Source: an uncultured Flavobacteriales bacterium (GTDB lineage Bacteria; Bacteroidota; Bacteroidia; Flavobacteriales_D; Sanyastnellaceae). From it: a stretch of DNA of 64,000 bases. The stretch lies in assembly GCA_905478795.1 (NCBI GenBank), contig CAJQJX010000066.1:21809-85808 (forward strand). Reading direction: 5' to 3'. The position numbers and the translations under genes are program-made. The notes under the pieces are model-generated. The model ran no database searches. It saw only the letters and a list, made by a program, of their open reading frames with translations, and had not been told where the DNA came from. Below, piece after piece: positions 45,146 to 52,899 of the stretch (positions are counted from its first letter, which is position 1; each line of letters starts with the position of its first letter).

Positions 45146-46690
45146 TCAGAGGTTTTCGAGGTTGGCCAGTACGGCATCCCCACGATCGAGCAGGGCCTTC
45201 TGCTTGTCAGCGGGCATCTTGTCCCAAGTGCGGTATGCCATGCCGATGCGGGGGTTGCGCTCGAGCTTGGCCCGGTTGCGTGCGTGGAAATGCCAGTACA
45301 AACTGTTGAGCGGGCAACTGTTGTCGCCCGTCTTGTCGGCCGCATCGTAGCTGCACCCGCTGCAGTACGGCCCCATTTTTTTCATGTAATTCGCCGAGGC
45401 TGCATAGGGCTTGGTCCCCACGATTCCCCCGTCGGCGAATTGACTCATGCCGCGCGTATTGGTGATCTCTACCCACTCAATGGCGTCGATATAAATACCT
45501 AAATACCAACGATCTACATCGCCCGGATCAATCCCAGCCAGCAACATAAAATTGCCCGTCACCATCAAACGCTGGATGTGGTGGGCATAGCTGTAATCCA
45601 AGCTCTGGCGAATGGCGTGCCCGACGCAGGCCATTTTCGTTTCACCCGTCCAGAACCAAGACGGAAGGGGGTTCTCCGCATTAAAGAAGTTCAGACCCGC
45701 ATACTCCGGCATGTGGGCCCAATAGACCCCACGCATGTATTCCCTCCACCCCAAAATTTGACGAATGAACCCCTCCACTTGTGTGATGTCCGCGTGGTCG
45801 GGGTCGGCGCGCCACTTGTCTTCCACCGCGCGAATCACCTCCATGGGCGCAAGCAGTTTGGCGTTCATGCAAAAGGAAATCCGAGCGTGGTACATCGACC
45901 AGTACTCTGGGTGCATGGCGTCTTGGAAGTCCCCGAAGCGCGGGAGGCATTCCTCCACAAAAAAGTCAAGCAACTCCAGACCTTCTTTGCGGGTCACCGG
46001 CCATAAGAACCGCTGCGCTTCCACCGTTCCTATGGTCTTCACCCCACACTCCCTCAGCATGGCCTCAAGGTCACTCAGGTCACGCTCAAACAACAGCGGC
46101 TCCACCGGGCGGTGGCCTTTGGGCAACTTCTTTCGGTTCGTGGCATCATAATTCCATTTCCCTCCGGCAGGCTCGTCGCCTCCAGCACCGCCTTCCATCA
46201 GCACACCATGGGCCTTGCGCATCCGGCGGTAGAAGGACTCCATCAAGTAAGTCTTCTTGCCCTTGAACTGCTCGGCGAGGTCACCGCGACCCGTCAAGAA
46301 ATGATGTGTATCTACAGACCCCGCGCGGTCGCCAAACTCTGCTGCGAACTCCTTGAGCTGAACATCGAGGCGGTACTCGTCTGGCCATTGGTATTCAAAA
46401 CGCGCGCAGCCCTCCTCAGCCATCACCATGCGCACATTGGCCTCCAAACCCTGGGTATTCCGTCCTTCGTCGAGCGCGAGGTAGACCACGCGGTGGCCCT
46501 CAGCCCTGCGGGCTTGAGCAAACGCCCGCATCGCCGCAAAAAAGGCAAGCACCTTTTGGATGTGGTGGGGCGCATAATCCGTCTCCTGCCGCATTTCCGC
46601 CATCATATAGACCACATCACCGGACACCGTCTCAAACCAAGGGTGCGCGGCATTCAGCTGGTCTCCCAGGACAAGGCGTAAAGTTTTCAT
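45146..46690 (-). CDS. Iron-sulfur bacterial cryptochrome/photolyase (FeS-BCP, PhrB-like)
   Basis: The 514-residue protein belongs to the DPRP/FeS-BCP class, which includes the (6-4) photolyase PhrB. It starts TLRLVLGDQLN, has the FAD domain segments SFCMNAKLL and LDYSYAHHIQRLMVTGNFMLL, and four cysteines placed to bind a [4Fe-4S] cluster: one in ACVGHAI, two in YCSGCSYD and one in NSCPLN. The spacings between them (88, 3 and 13 residues) agree with what I recall for PhrB. It would repair (6-4) photoproducts or serve as a photoreceptor. It overlaps a DUF2256 gene by ATGA upstream and is followed by the DASH cryptochrome after 2 nt. Confidence 0.92.
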   Translation of the reverse strand: MKTLRLVLGDQLNAAHPWFETVSGDVVYMMAEMRQETDYAPHHIQKVLAFFAAMRAFAQARRAEGHRVVYLALDEGRNTQGLEANVRMVMAEEGCARFEYQWPDEYRLDVQLKEFAAEFGDRAGSVDTHHFLTGRGDLAEQFKGKKTYLMESFYRRMRKAHGVLMEGGAGGDEPAGGKWNYDATNRKKLPKGHRPVEPLLFERDLSDLEAMLRECGVKTIGTVEAQRFLWPVTRKEGLELLDFFVEECLPRFGDFQDAMHPEYWSMYHARISFCMNAKLLAPMEVIRAVEDKWRADPDHADITQVEGFIRQILGWREYMRGVYWAHMPEYAGLNFFNAENPLPSWFWTGETKMACVGHAIRQSLDYSYAHHIQRLMVTGNFMLLAGIDPGDVDRWYLGIYIDAIEWVEITNTRGMSQFADGGIVGTKPYAASANYMKKMGPYCSGCSYDAADKTGDNSCPLNSLYWHFHARNRAKLERNPRIGMAYRTWDKMPADKQKALLDRGDAVLANLENL

Positions 46691-46833
46691 GCGGCGCTGC
46701 TTTTAGCGGTTCGGCGGCACCGCTCGCTGCAGTACTTGACCTCATCCCAGCACCGCGCCCATTTTTTGCGCCAATCAAAAGGCCGTCCGCAATGGACGCA
46801 ATCCTTGGACGGCAGATGGGATTTCCGGTGCAT
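46687..46833 (-). CDS. DUF2256 zinc-ribbon-like small protein
   Basis: The 48-residue protein begins MHRKSHLPSKDCVHCGRPF and continues WRKKWARCWDEVKYCSERCRR. The CxxC...C...CxxxC arrangement and the WRKKW.R.WDEVKYCS block are characteristic of DUF2256. This family is often fused to or encoded next to FeS-type photolyase/cryptochrome genes. Here its TGA stop overlaps the photolyase ATG in ATGA. It probably binds zinc, and a helper role for the photolyase is inferred from context only. No clear -7 box is visible upstream. Confidence 0.9.
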   Translation of the reverse strand: MHRKSHLPSKDCVHCGRPFDWRKKWARCWDEVKYCSERCRRTAKSSAA

Positions 46834-46880
46834 GTTAAAAGAACATCCTCCTGAGGCTGCGGTTCACCCGTTCATACCCC

Positions 46881-46887
46881 TAATTTG
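46881..46887 (+). promoter_or_regulatory. -7 box TAATTTG for the RDD gene
   Basis: TAnTTTG box, 21 nt before ATG 46909. The TTG inside it is in frame and could be mistaken for a start codon. Confidence 0.45.
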
Positions 46888-46908
46888 ACCGGAGCAAATC
46901 ACATCGAC

Positions 46909-47424
46909 ATGTTTTCCAACCGCATCGGTTTTGGCCCCCGTTTGGGCGCCACCCTTCTTGACCTTGTTTTCCTCGTAATTCTTATCGTGCCCATTGCACT
47001 TTTGGGCATCGGTGCTGGCCTTACTGCAGCGCTTGGTTTTGATGCCGTTTCGGGTGAAGAAGCCGAAGCGATGGCCTTGATTGGAATCGGGACAGGAGCC
47101 ATCGCCATGATTCTCTTAGCCGGCGTGATCGGCCTCGCATACACCCTTATCGAAGCCTTTACAGGTGCATCTCCAGGCAAAAGGGTGATGGGTCTGCAAG
47201 TTGCACGTGCAGACGGAAGTGCAGGAGACACCTCATTGTTTTTGTTGCGCTGGGCCTTGAAAAACAGCGGCAGCATTCTTCAATTCCTCCTCCCGATCGT
47301 TTCGACCTTGGCCAGCCTGGTCTTCTTTTTTGGATGCTTTGCCGCCCTTGGAGAAAAGTGCCAAGCCCTACACGACACCATTGCGAAATCCGCTGTCTAC
47401 AAGAAAGCGGACATCACCGGCTAA
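46909..47424 (+). CDS. RDD-family membrane protein
   Basis: The 171-residue protein has the Arg-Asp signature of the family near the N-terminus (FGPRLGATLLDLVFLVI), two further hydrophobic stretches (AIAMILLAGVIGLAYTLIEAF and ILQFLLPIVSTLASLVFFF), and the conserved SPGKRVMGLQV loop plus a terminal CQALHDTIAKSAVY. RDD proteins are poorly defined inner-membrane proteins, some with ion-antiport function. ATG 46909 is used rather than an in-frame TTG that lies within the -7 box. It converges on an outer-membrane protein gene. Confidence 0.88.
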   Translation: MFSNRIGFGPRLGATLLDLVFLVILIVPIALLGIGAGLTAALGFDAVSGEEAEAMALIGIGTGAIAMILLAGVIGLAYTLIEAFTGASPGKRVMGLQVARADGSAGDTSLFLLRWALKNSGSILQFLLPIVSTLASLVFFFGCFAALGEKCQALHDTIAKSAVYKKADITG

Positions 47425-47425
47425 A

Positions 47426-47448
47426 CCTTCGAGGGTTTTCTGCGAAGG
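47426..47448. terminator. Weak bidirectional hairpin between convergent genes
   Basis: CCTTCG (47426-47431) pairs with CGAAGG (47443-47448) across an 11-nt loop that includes TTTT. It sits between the RDD gene and the convergent outer-membrane protein gene. Six base pairs only, so it may not be a true terminator. Confidence 0.3.
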
Positions 47449-47450
47449 CT

Positions 47451-48206
47451 TCAACGGTTGGGCAACACCAACCAGCTGAAGCCGAGCGCCGTGTAGTTCA
47501 TGCGGTGGTTGATGCCTGTGCCGTAGCTGATGTCCCACTGCCATTGATCGGAGGCGAGCAGGGTCAGGCCCGCATCGAAGCTGGCGTAATGACTTCCTGA
47601 GACCAACTCTCCATATGGCTCGAAATAGAGTCCGAAACGGTCATTGATGGCCTTTCCGATGGCCATGGCATAGGTGAAAGTGCCCCTGCCGTCGGCCAAG
47701 TCATAGCCCAGGTTGTAACCCAATGCCCATGCCGGCCCAACATCGTGGCTAATGCACAGCTTGTTGACCATACCATAATCAAAACCAGTGACCTCGGAGT
47801 CACCAGTCGGAAGTACCGCATGACCGAGGTAAGCCACCTCCGTGCGACTCCCCTCCCGCTGCCAAAGCTGGATCTTGGTGCCTATTTGCACATCGCTTGT
47901 GCCTTCTAGCACGACGTCATCCGCCCCCCAAGCGAGCTGCGCATTGCGGTTGAGCTGATGGACCACCCGAAGTTCGAACTTCTCATGCAGGCTCACCCTG
48001 AACAATGAATTGGGCAAGGCCAGCTCCCTGAACGTGCCTCCGAAAGTGGGGCGCCACGTGCTCGAAAATCCGCACTCCCATTGAAATGAACCTGCAGGCA
48101 CCACCGCCGAGCTCTCGGTCTGGTCGGGACGGTCCGTGTTGATGGTCTGGGCTCGAAGTACTCCGCAACCCAAACCCACAAAGAGGATCACAAAAAACTG
48201 TTTCAT
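47451..48206 (-). CDS. Outer-membrane transporter-like protein (phenol-degradation MetA-like family)
   Basis: The 251-residue protein has a signal peptide ending VLRAQ. The mature N-terminus TINTDRPDQTESSAVVPAGSFQWECGF is the hallmark of the MetA-pathway of phenol degradation family, a group of outer-membrane beta-barrels. Many alternating aromatic strands follow, ending in FSWLVLPNR. The family's name reflects its founding member; no phenol pathway is present here. It may be the last gene of the light-response operon (24 nt after the alpha/beta hydrolase stop) but could be independent. Confidence 0.8.
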   Translation of the reverse strand: MKQFFVILFVGLGCGVLRAQTINTDRPDQTESSAVVPAGSFQWECGFSSTWRPTFGGTFRELALPNSLFRVSLHEKFELRVVHQLNRNAQLAWGADDVVLEGTSDVQIGTKIQLWQREGSRTEVAYLGHAVLPTGDSEVTGFDYGMVNKLCISHDVGPAWALGYNLGYDLADGRGTFTYAMAIGKAINDRFGLYFEPYGELVSGSHYASFDAGLTLLASDQWQWDISYGTGINHRMNYTALGFSWLVLPNR

Positions 48207-48230
48207 GTCATTGAACTTTAAAAGAGGCCA

Positions 48231-49121
48231 TCAACCCTGCAGGGCTTTGAGATCAGCCCAGCTTGAAGGAACTGGATTGGCCGTCACTCTTAACGGCACC
48301 TCTTGACCAGACAAAAACTTGAGAACCAAGTCATTAAAGAGGTCTGGCGCCTCAATAGAACAGACATGACCACAATTCTCGATCACCGCGAGCCGCATGT
48401 TTTTTTGAGCGCGTGCGAATTTCTCAGCAGCGCTAAAAAAAATGTGGTCCTGCGACCCCATGACAACCAAACCCCGCTTGTCCACTTTGCGCTCCACGTA
48501 TTGTTTGATGAGCCGGAAAAACGGCTTGTAAAGCTCCACCCATTTTAGGTATTCTCCCGGCGTCAGCCGCAAACTCTGACGGCGGAAAATCCAGCGGCTC
48601 ATGCGGTGGTTCCTGCGCGGCAGCACAATGAAACTAAACAACCAGTAGATGGCCCGATACGGCAAGACGTAGTTGAGCAGTTTGCCACTGTGCACAAACC
48701 AATGCATCAACCGTGAACCATCGAAGATTGCTCCTGCCATGACCATCCGGTCGATAAGCTCGGGACGCTCGATGTCCAATTTTTGCAATATCACACTGCC
48801 GATACTCAGGGACACAAAATGTGCCTTTTCAATACCCAAGTGGTCAATCACAGTGAGAATGTCCTCGCCGACAATGTCAAAATCGTATTCCGGAAATTCC
48901 GGAAGAATGTCCTTGCTATAACCGTGGTCCCGCAGGTCGATCAAGAGCAAACGATAATGCGGCTTGAACGCTTCTATCTGATATTTCCACGTGCGGATAC
49001 TCCCGCCAGCGCCATGCACGAAGACCAACCAAGGGGCTTGGGCTCCCGCATCGGCAATGACCTCATGATAGAGCAACGTGCGCCCGTCGGCTGAATGCAG
49101 TATGGGACGGTGAGAATCCAT
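48231..49121 (-). CDS. Alpha/beta hydrolase
   Basis: The 296-residue alpha/beta-hydrolase fold protein carries the oxyanion-hole segment FVHGAGGSIRTWKYQ, LLLIDLRDHGYS, and LGIEKAHFVSLSIGSV. In the last of these, the nucleophile elbow reads S-L-S-I-G in place of the common G-x-S-x-G, with Ser97 or nearby as nucleophile. The catalytic Asp is probably in GSQDHIF and His in ENCGHVCSIE. The substrate is unknown; an esterase or lipase-like role fits. The frame extends upstream into the photolyase gene, but ATG 49121 gives the usual N-terminus and a 35-nt gap after the photolyase stop. Confidence 0.85.
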   Translation of the reverse strand: MDSHRPILHSADGRTLLYHEVIADAGAQAPWLVFVHGAGGSIRTWKYQIEAFKPHYRLLLIDLRDHGYSKDILPEFPEYDFDIVGEDILTVIDHLGIEKAHFVSLSIGSVILQKLDIERPELIDRMVMAGAIFDGSRLMHWFVHSGKLLNYVLPYRAIYWLFSFIVLPRRNHRMSRWIFRRQSLRLTPGEYLKWVELYKPFFRLIKQYVERKVDKRGLVVMGSQDHIFFSAAEKFARAQKNMRLAVIENCGHVCSIEAPDLFNDLVLKFLSGQEVPLRVTANPVPSSWADLKALQG

Positions 49122-49156
49122 GTGGGGCGAAGTTCGTGAAGGTTCGGGTTCTTTCG

Positions 49157-50674
49157 TCAATCCATTGTGCGCGCTCCTGCCACCACATGACGGTGCAGGA
49201 TGCGCAGACCTTCTTCCCTGACCTTGGGGTGCTTGCGGTGCGCCCACAACTTTTCCCGCGCCTCACGGGACGACTTCTCTAAGGAGACCACCGGCCCAGG
49301 GTAATGCTCACCCAGCCTAAAGTCGAGCAGAGCCGCCTCTATGGGCGGCATCGTCCACGGCGCAAAAATGTAGGGCACGGGAACCTGGGCCAGTTCTGGA
49401 ACCCATTTGCGAATGAAGGCACCCTCGGGGTCGTGGTCCTCCGCCTGCTTCACTGGGTTGTAGATGCGCACTGTATTAATGCCTGTCACACCCGCCTGCA
49501 TCTGGAATTGTGGATAGTGAATGCCCGGCTCAAAATCCAGGAATTGCTGGGCCAAATGGTCGACCCCCGCTTGCCACGGCTGCCACAAATGATGGGTGAG
49601 AAAGCTCACGAGCATGGCCCTCATCCTAAAGTTCAAGTACCCCGTTGCGGTCACACTCCGCATGCAAGCATCGACCAATGGAAATCCAGTCTGTCCTTGT
49701 TTCCAGGCTACTAAGTGGGCCTCATTCACTTCTTTGTTCAAGAGGTTATACCCTCCATTCACATTCTCAAACTCCATGCGGTCCTCCATTTCGAACTTCT
49801 GTATGAAATGGCAGTGCCAACGCAGTCGGCTATCAAAAGCGCTAAAATTGCGCAGCTGACCAGCCGGTCCAGCTCCTCCCCCTTTGCGAGCAAGTGCTTG
49901 ACGCTGGTGCACCTGACGGATACTCAAGTTGCCCCAGGCCAGATAAGGGCTCAGTCGACTGCACCCCTCCCTGCTGCCTTCTGGTTTGGAAATGGTACGA
50001 GCGTAGCGCCGAATGCGATCGGTCACAAACGACTCCAAATAGGCGTGCGCGCGGCGTTCGCCACCCGGCTGAAAGCCCTCTGGCCCCTCCTCTGGACATG
50101 GAATTCTTTGCCATTCAGCGGGCCAATCCAATGTTGATTCCGCCACAGGCTGGGCCAAGGCGAAGTCTGGATGTTCCTGTGGCCTAGACATATAGGCAAA
50201 CCACTGTTCGCGCCATCGGTGGCGGTTTCGACGTCCCCTTTGAATGCCGTCGCGCTGGTGCTCATGCCAAACCACACCCGACTCATCGAGCAGCTTCTTG
50301 ACCTTGAGGTCTCGGGCATAGGTGTGTCGCAGTCCAGACTCGGCGTAACTGTGCACGCCCGTCAAGTCAAAGCGCTGCATCAATTGCCGCAACACATCGG
50401 GGAAAGCTGCATACAAAACCGTTGTGCGCAGGCCAGTGGGCATGCGGCCTTCCTTTGCCCATTCTGCCCACTGGGCATCGAGGTCGGCGAGACCTTGCTG
50501 TACAAAAGCCAGATGGCGTCCCGAAGTTGTGGGATGCGCCAGGTCTTCCGGTTCAAAGCAATAGAGCACCAAGTGCGGACCTCCCATGCGCATCGCCTCC
50601 GCCATGGGGGCATGGTCCCTCAAACGGAGATCCCGCTTCAACCAAATGATGCGCAAAGGCGGCAAGACGGACAT
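49157..50674 (-). CDS. Cryptochrome/deoxyribodipyrimidine photolyase family protein
   Basis: The 505-residue FAD-containing photolyase/cryptochrome is distinct from the DASH and FeS proteins nearby. The N-terminal domain starts [15 protein letters not shown]. The FAD domain contains [68 protein letters not shown] and [11 protein letters not shown]. It would repair UV-induced pyrimidine dimers using light or act as a sensor; no experiment can be inferred from sequence. It starts 3 nt after a flavin reductase gene, which could provide or maintain reduced flavin. Confidence 0.92.
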   Translation of the reverse strand: MSVLPPLRIIWLKRDLRLRDHAPMAEAMRMGGPHLVLYCFEPEDLAHPTTSGRHLAFVQQGLADLDAQWAEWAKEGRMPTGLRTTVLYAAFPDVLRQLMQRFDLTGVHSYAESGLRHTYARDLKVKKLLDESGVVWHEHQRDGIQRGRRNRHRWREQWFAYMSRPQEHPDFALAQPVAESTLDWPAEWQRIPCPEEGPEGFQPGGERRAHAYLESFVTDRIRRYARTISKPEGSREGCSRLSPYLAWGNLSIRQVHQRQALARKGGGAGPAGQLRNFSAFDSRLRWHCHFIQKFEMEDRMEFENVNGGYNLLNKEVNEAHLVAWKQGQTGFPLVDACMRSVTATGYLNFRMRAMLVSFLTHHLWQPWQAGVDHLAQQFLDFEPGIHYPQFQMQAGVTGINTVRIYNPVKQAEDHDPEGAFIRKWVPELAQVPVPYIFAPWTMPPIEAALLDFRLGEHYPGPVVSLEKSSREAREKLWAHRKHPKVREEGLRILHRHVVAGARTMD

Positions 50675-50677
50675 GGC

Positions 50678-51367
50678 TCAGTCCCAACCCTTCATGAAGT
50701 CCGTGCGCACCTCGGGGGCAGCGTCAGGTTTGGCATAACTCAAGCGGCCTAAACGCGAGGCGGTGTGGTACGCGTCCAAGCCACCGATACAGACCGTGTC
50801 GAGTGCAGCGAGGTCCAAAAACCCATCGGCCGCCTGGGCCTCAGACTGAAAGTCGACCCATTGAACCGCGCCCAACACAAAATGACACCCATTGGGCAAC
50901 ACCAAGTCTTCTGCCACGGTCAATCCCATCCGAACGGGAGATTCGGCAACAGCTGGAGCCTGAAACTGGGCTTCGCCTTTTCCATGCCAATGCGGCGTTA
51001 AACCCACAGCGTCAAATTCAGACACCTCCTCGGCATAGCGGGCACTTGTTTGGTGGGCCGCTGTATACATTCCTGCAGTCACATGGCTGAGGGTGAAACA
51101 GCCCGACACCGATAGATTTTGGTAATTGTGGGCATCGGCTCCAGGAGGCCGAAACACCACCCCCATGAGGGCTGGGTTCGACCCTAAATGCACCACGCTA
51201 GAGACAATACAGCACGCCGTTTCCCCTTCGCTGTTGGCAGTCGCCACAATATTGGCCGACTTGAACCCACTGATCGAATTGATCAATCGGGCCCGCTCAC
51301 GCTGAGGCAAGCCTTCGATATCGCCCAGGTTCAACACCCGGCGCTTGTCCTCCTTTGGTGTACTCAT
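50678..51367 (-). CDS. Flavin reductase-like FMN-binding protein
   Basis: The 229-residue protein has the flavin reductase-like domain: NSISGFKSANIVATANSEGETACCIVSSVVHLGSNPALMGVVFRP, then NL..SGCFTLSHV and a middle segment FVLGAVQWVDF. Such split-barrel proteins bind FMN and reduce it, or act as flavin-linked oxidoreductases. It overlaps the SDR start by ATGA and precedes the photolyase by 3 nt, so it is part of the light-response operon. Its role may be flavin supply or redox maintenance of the photolyase, which is inference. Confidence 0.88.
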   Translation of the reverse strand: MSTPKEDKRRVLNLGDIEGLPQRERARLINSISGFKSANIVATANSEGETACCIVSSVVHLGSNPALMGVVFRPPGADAHNYQNLSVSGCFTLSHVTAGMYTAAHQTSARYAEEVSEFDAVGLTPHWHGKGEAQFQAPAVAESPVRMGLTVAEDLVLPNGCHFVLGAVQWVDFQSEAQAADGFLDLAALDTVCIGGLDAYHTASRLGRLSYAKPDAAPEVRTDFMKGWD

Positions 51368-52065
51368 CGGACGGCACTCATCCCGTTGTCGACCTGCATG
51401 ACCTGACCGGTAATGGCTGCAGCCGCAGGTGAAAGCAAAAATGCAGCTGCAGCAGCCACGTCGTGGGCAGAAGCAACGCGCTTGAGGGGGTGACGGTCAG
51501 CACTGGCCTCTCTTTTGGCGTCTGAAGACAACAAAGCAGCTGCCAATGGGGTGTCGGTCAGCGAAGGCGCGACAGCATTGACCCGAATGTCAGGTGCAAA
51601 CTCTGCAGCCATGGTACGGACCAACCCCTCCACTGCCCCTTTGGAGGCTGCAATGGAGGCGTGGAAGCCCATGCCTGTCTGCACAGCCACCGTCGAAAAC
51701 CCCACCACAGAAGAAACACCACCTTGGGATGATGCTGCCTTGAGCAACTTAAGGTTCGCCTGAACCGACTGAAGGAAACCCAGCGCATTGATCTTGAAGT
51801 CCTCCAACATCTGCTCGGGCTTTACGCCGCGAACCGGCTTCAAGGAGATCGTTCCTGGACAATACACCAATCCATCCAAGCGGTCCGTAAACGAGGAGAG
51901 GTCGCATGGATGGGCTACCGCGTCAAATACAAGGCCGGTGTATTCACCCGGTGCTTGAGCACCTGTGCGGGAAACCCCAATCACCCGGTCACCTCCCGCC
52001 AGCAACTGCTCACGCAACGCCAAGCCAATGCCCTTGCTGTCCCCAATGATGGCTACCGTCCTCAT
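51364..52065 (-). CDS. Atypical short-chain dehydrogenase/reductase lacking the catalytic Tyr
   Basis: The 233-residue Rossmann-fold SDR has the glycine motif AIIGDSKGIGLAL, LDGLVYCPG (NNAG equivalent), KINALGFLQS, and a PSLTDTPLA loop. The active-site block, normally YxxxK, reads I-A-A-S-K (FHASIAASKGAVEG), so the catalytic tyrosine is replaced by isoleucine while the lysine remains. The enzyme may therefore not be a standard oxidoreductase. It sits between Lacal_2735 and flavin reductase genes, overlapping both by ATGA, in an arrangement I associate with flavobacterial photolyase clusters. Confidence 0.87.
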   Translation of the reverse strand: MRTVAIIGDSKGIGLALREQLLAGGDRVIGVSRTGAQAPGEYTGLVFDAVAHPCDLSSFTDRLDGLVYCPGTISLKPVRGVKPEQMLEDFKINALGFLQSVQANLKLLKAASSQGGVSSVVGFSTVAVQTGMGFHASIAASKGAVEGLVRTMAAEFAPDIRVNAVAPSLTDTPLAAALLSSDAKREASADRHPLKRVASAHDVAAAAAFLLSPAAAAITGQVMQVDNGMSAVR

Positions 52066-52238
52066 GCGTTGCCCTTTTGGGTCAAGGCCACCAGCTCCGC
52101 CTCGATTTCGGCCGCCTTCGCGGTCATTGCGTCGCTTTTGGTGCGGTCAACCGTGCTGAGCCTGTGCGCTTCAGCCAACAACCGTGCGTGCTCCTTCCTG
52201 AGCTTCTCCACGGGATCCTTCTTGAACATTCCGAACAT
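52062..52238 (-). CDS. Lacal_2735-family small protein
   Basis: The 58-residue charged helical protein begins MFGMFKKDPVEKLRKEHARL and continues with AEAHRLSTVDRTKSDAMTAKAAEIE. The FGxFKKxxxxEKL start and the HxLSTVxRxKSD block match the flavobacterial Lacal_2735 family as I recall it. A longer open frame exists upstream but would start inside the terminator hairpin. The stop overlaps the SDR ATG by 4 nt. It is predicted to be a cytoplasmic coiled coil. The function is unknown, but it heads the light-response operon. Confidence 0.85.
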   Translation of the reverse strand: MFGMFKKDPVEKLRKEHARLLAEAHRLSTVDRTKSDAMTAKAAEIEAELVALTQKGNA

Positions 52239-52281
52239 GACCTTACAACAGGCATACGCGCCGGAGGTTCGGGAAAAAAGA

Positions 52282-52311
52282 AAGCCGCCCCGGAATTCCG
52301 GAGCGGCTTTT
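52282..52311 (-). terminator. Intrinsic terminator after the DUF1573 gene
   Basis: AAGCCGC pairs with GCGGCTT, followed inward by a one-base C/A mismatch and CCGG-AATT-CCGG. In the minus direction the stem is followed by CTTTCTTTTTTCCC, so it ends DUF1573 transcription. It also has a TTTT run on the plus side. Confidence 0.8.
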
Positions 52312-52334
52312 AAAGGTGCAGGGCACCTCAAATA

Positions 52335-52778
52335 TTACTGCTTGTTGGTTGGGCCAGCCGCATTCTTCACGGGAGCACCGACCTGTTGGGCAACAGCCTC
52401 AACCTTTCCTTTGATGCGAATCACCTTCGTTGGCTCGTTTGAGGCATTGGAAGTGATGGTCACGCTTTTGTTGATGGGACCAACACGCTTGGTGTCGTAC
52501 TTCACCTTGATGCTGCTGGTAGTACCAGGCATGATGGGATCCTTATCACACTGAGGAACAGTGCAACCACATGAACCCTTGCAACGAGAAATAATGAGCG
52601 GGTCAGTACCGTCGTTGGTCACTGTAAAGACGCAATTGCCGTCAGCGCCTTGATCGATGGTGCCGTAATCATGTACTTCCTTGTCCAAGCTCAGGACAGG
52701 GCCGTTGACCACTTCTTGGGCTCCGGCGAGGATAAATCCGCCGAAGACAACGGCGAGGGTAAGGAGGACCTTCTTCAT
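52335..52778 (-). CDS. DUF1573 secreted protein
   Basis: The 147-residue protein has a signal peptide (MKKVLLTLAVVFGGFILAGAQ). It carries the DUF1573 Ig-like ASH-type beta fold with HDYGTIDQG.DG.C.F.VTNDG.DPLIISRC, the Cys cluster CKGSCGCTVPQCDKDPI, PGTTSSIKVKYDTKRVGP and NKSVTITSNA. The family is abundant in Bacteroidota and usually exported, with unknown function. ATG 52778 was chosen over the frame's upstream extension because it gives a canonical signal peptide. It is followed by a strong terminator and has a TATCTTCA-like box upstream at about 52808-52815. Confidence 0.88.
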   Translation of the reverse strand: MKKVLLTLAVVFGGFILAGAQEVVNGPVLSLDKEVHDYGTIDQGADGNCVFTVTNDGTDPLIISRCKGSCGCTVPQCDKDPIMPGTTSSIKVKYDTKRVGPINKSVTITSNASNEPTKVIRIKGKVEAVAQQVGAPVKNAAGPTNKQ

Positions 52779-52862
52779 AATGAGGGTTGATTGATTTTTC
52801 AGTGTTGAAGATAAACCTGTCTTTCTCATGTTCAGAGCAAGGTTAACGCCATTTTAACAGGC

Positions 52863-52870
52863 TAAATTTG
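52863..52870 (+). promoter_or_regulatory. -7 box TAAATTTG for valS
   Basis: Exact TAnnTTTG match, 29 nt before ATG 52900. Confidence 0.55.
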
Positions 52871-52899
52871 GGCCCGCAACCGCACCGTTCGTTTTCGCC

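Noticed and set aside
43875..45350. Long plus-strand open frame (491 codons) opposite the cryptochrome and FeS-photolyase genes
   Set aside because: It mirrors two well-supported minus-strand genes, lacks any recognisable motif and has no promoter box. GC-rich codon use on the coding strand keeps the opposite frame open.
46885..46908. TTG at 46885 as the start of the RDD protein (and similarly TTG 27214 for the LolC-like permease)
   Set aside because: These TTG codons are part of -7 boxes; the ATG codons downstream give the normal family N-termini.
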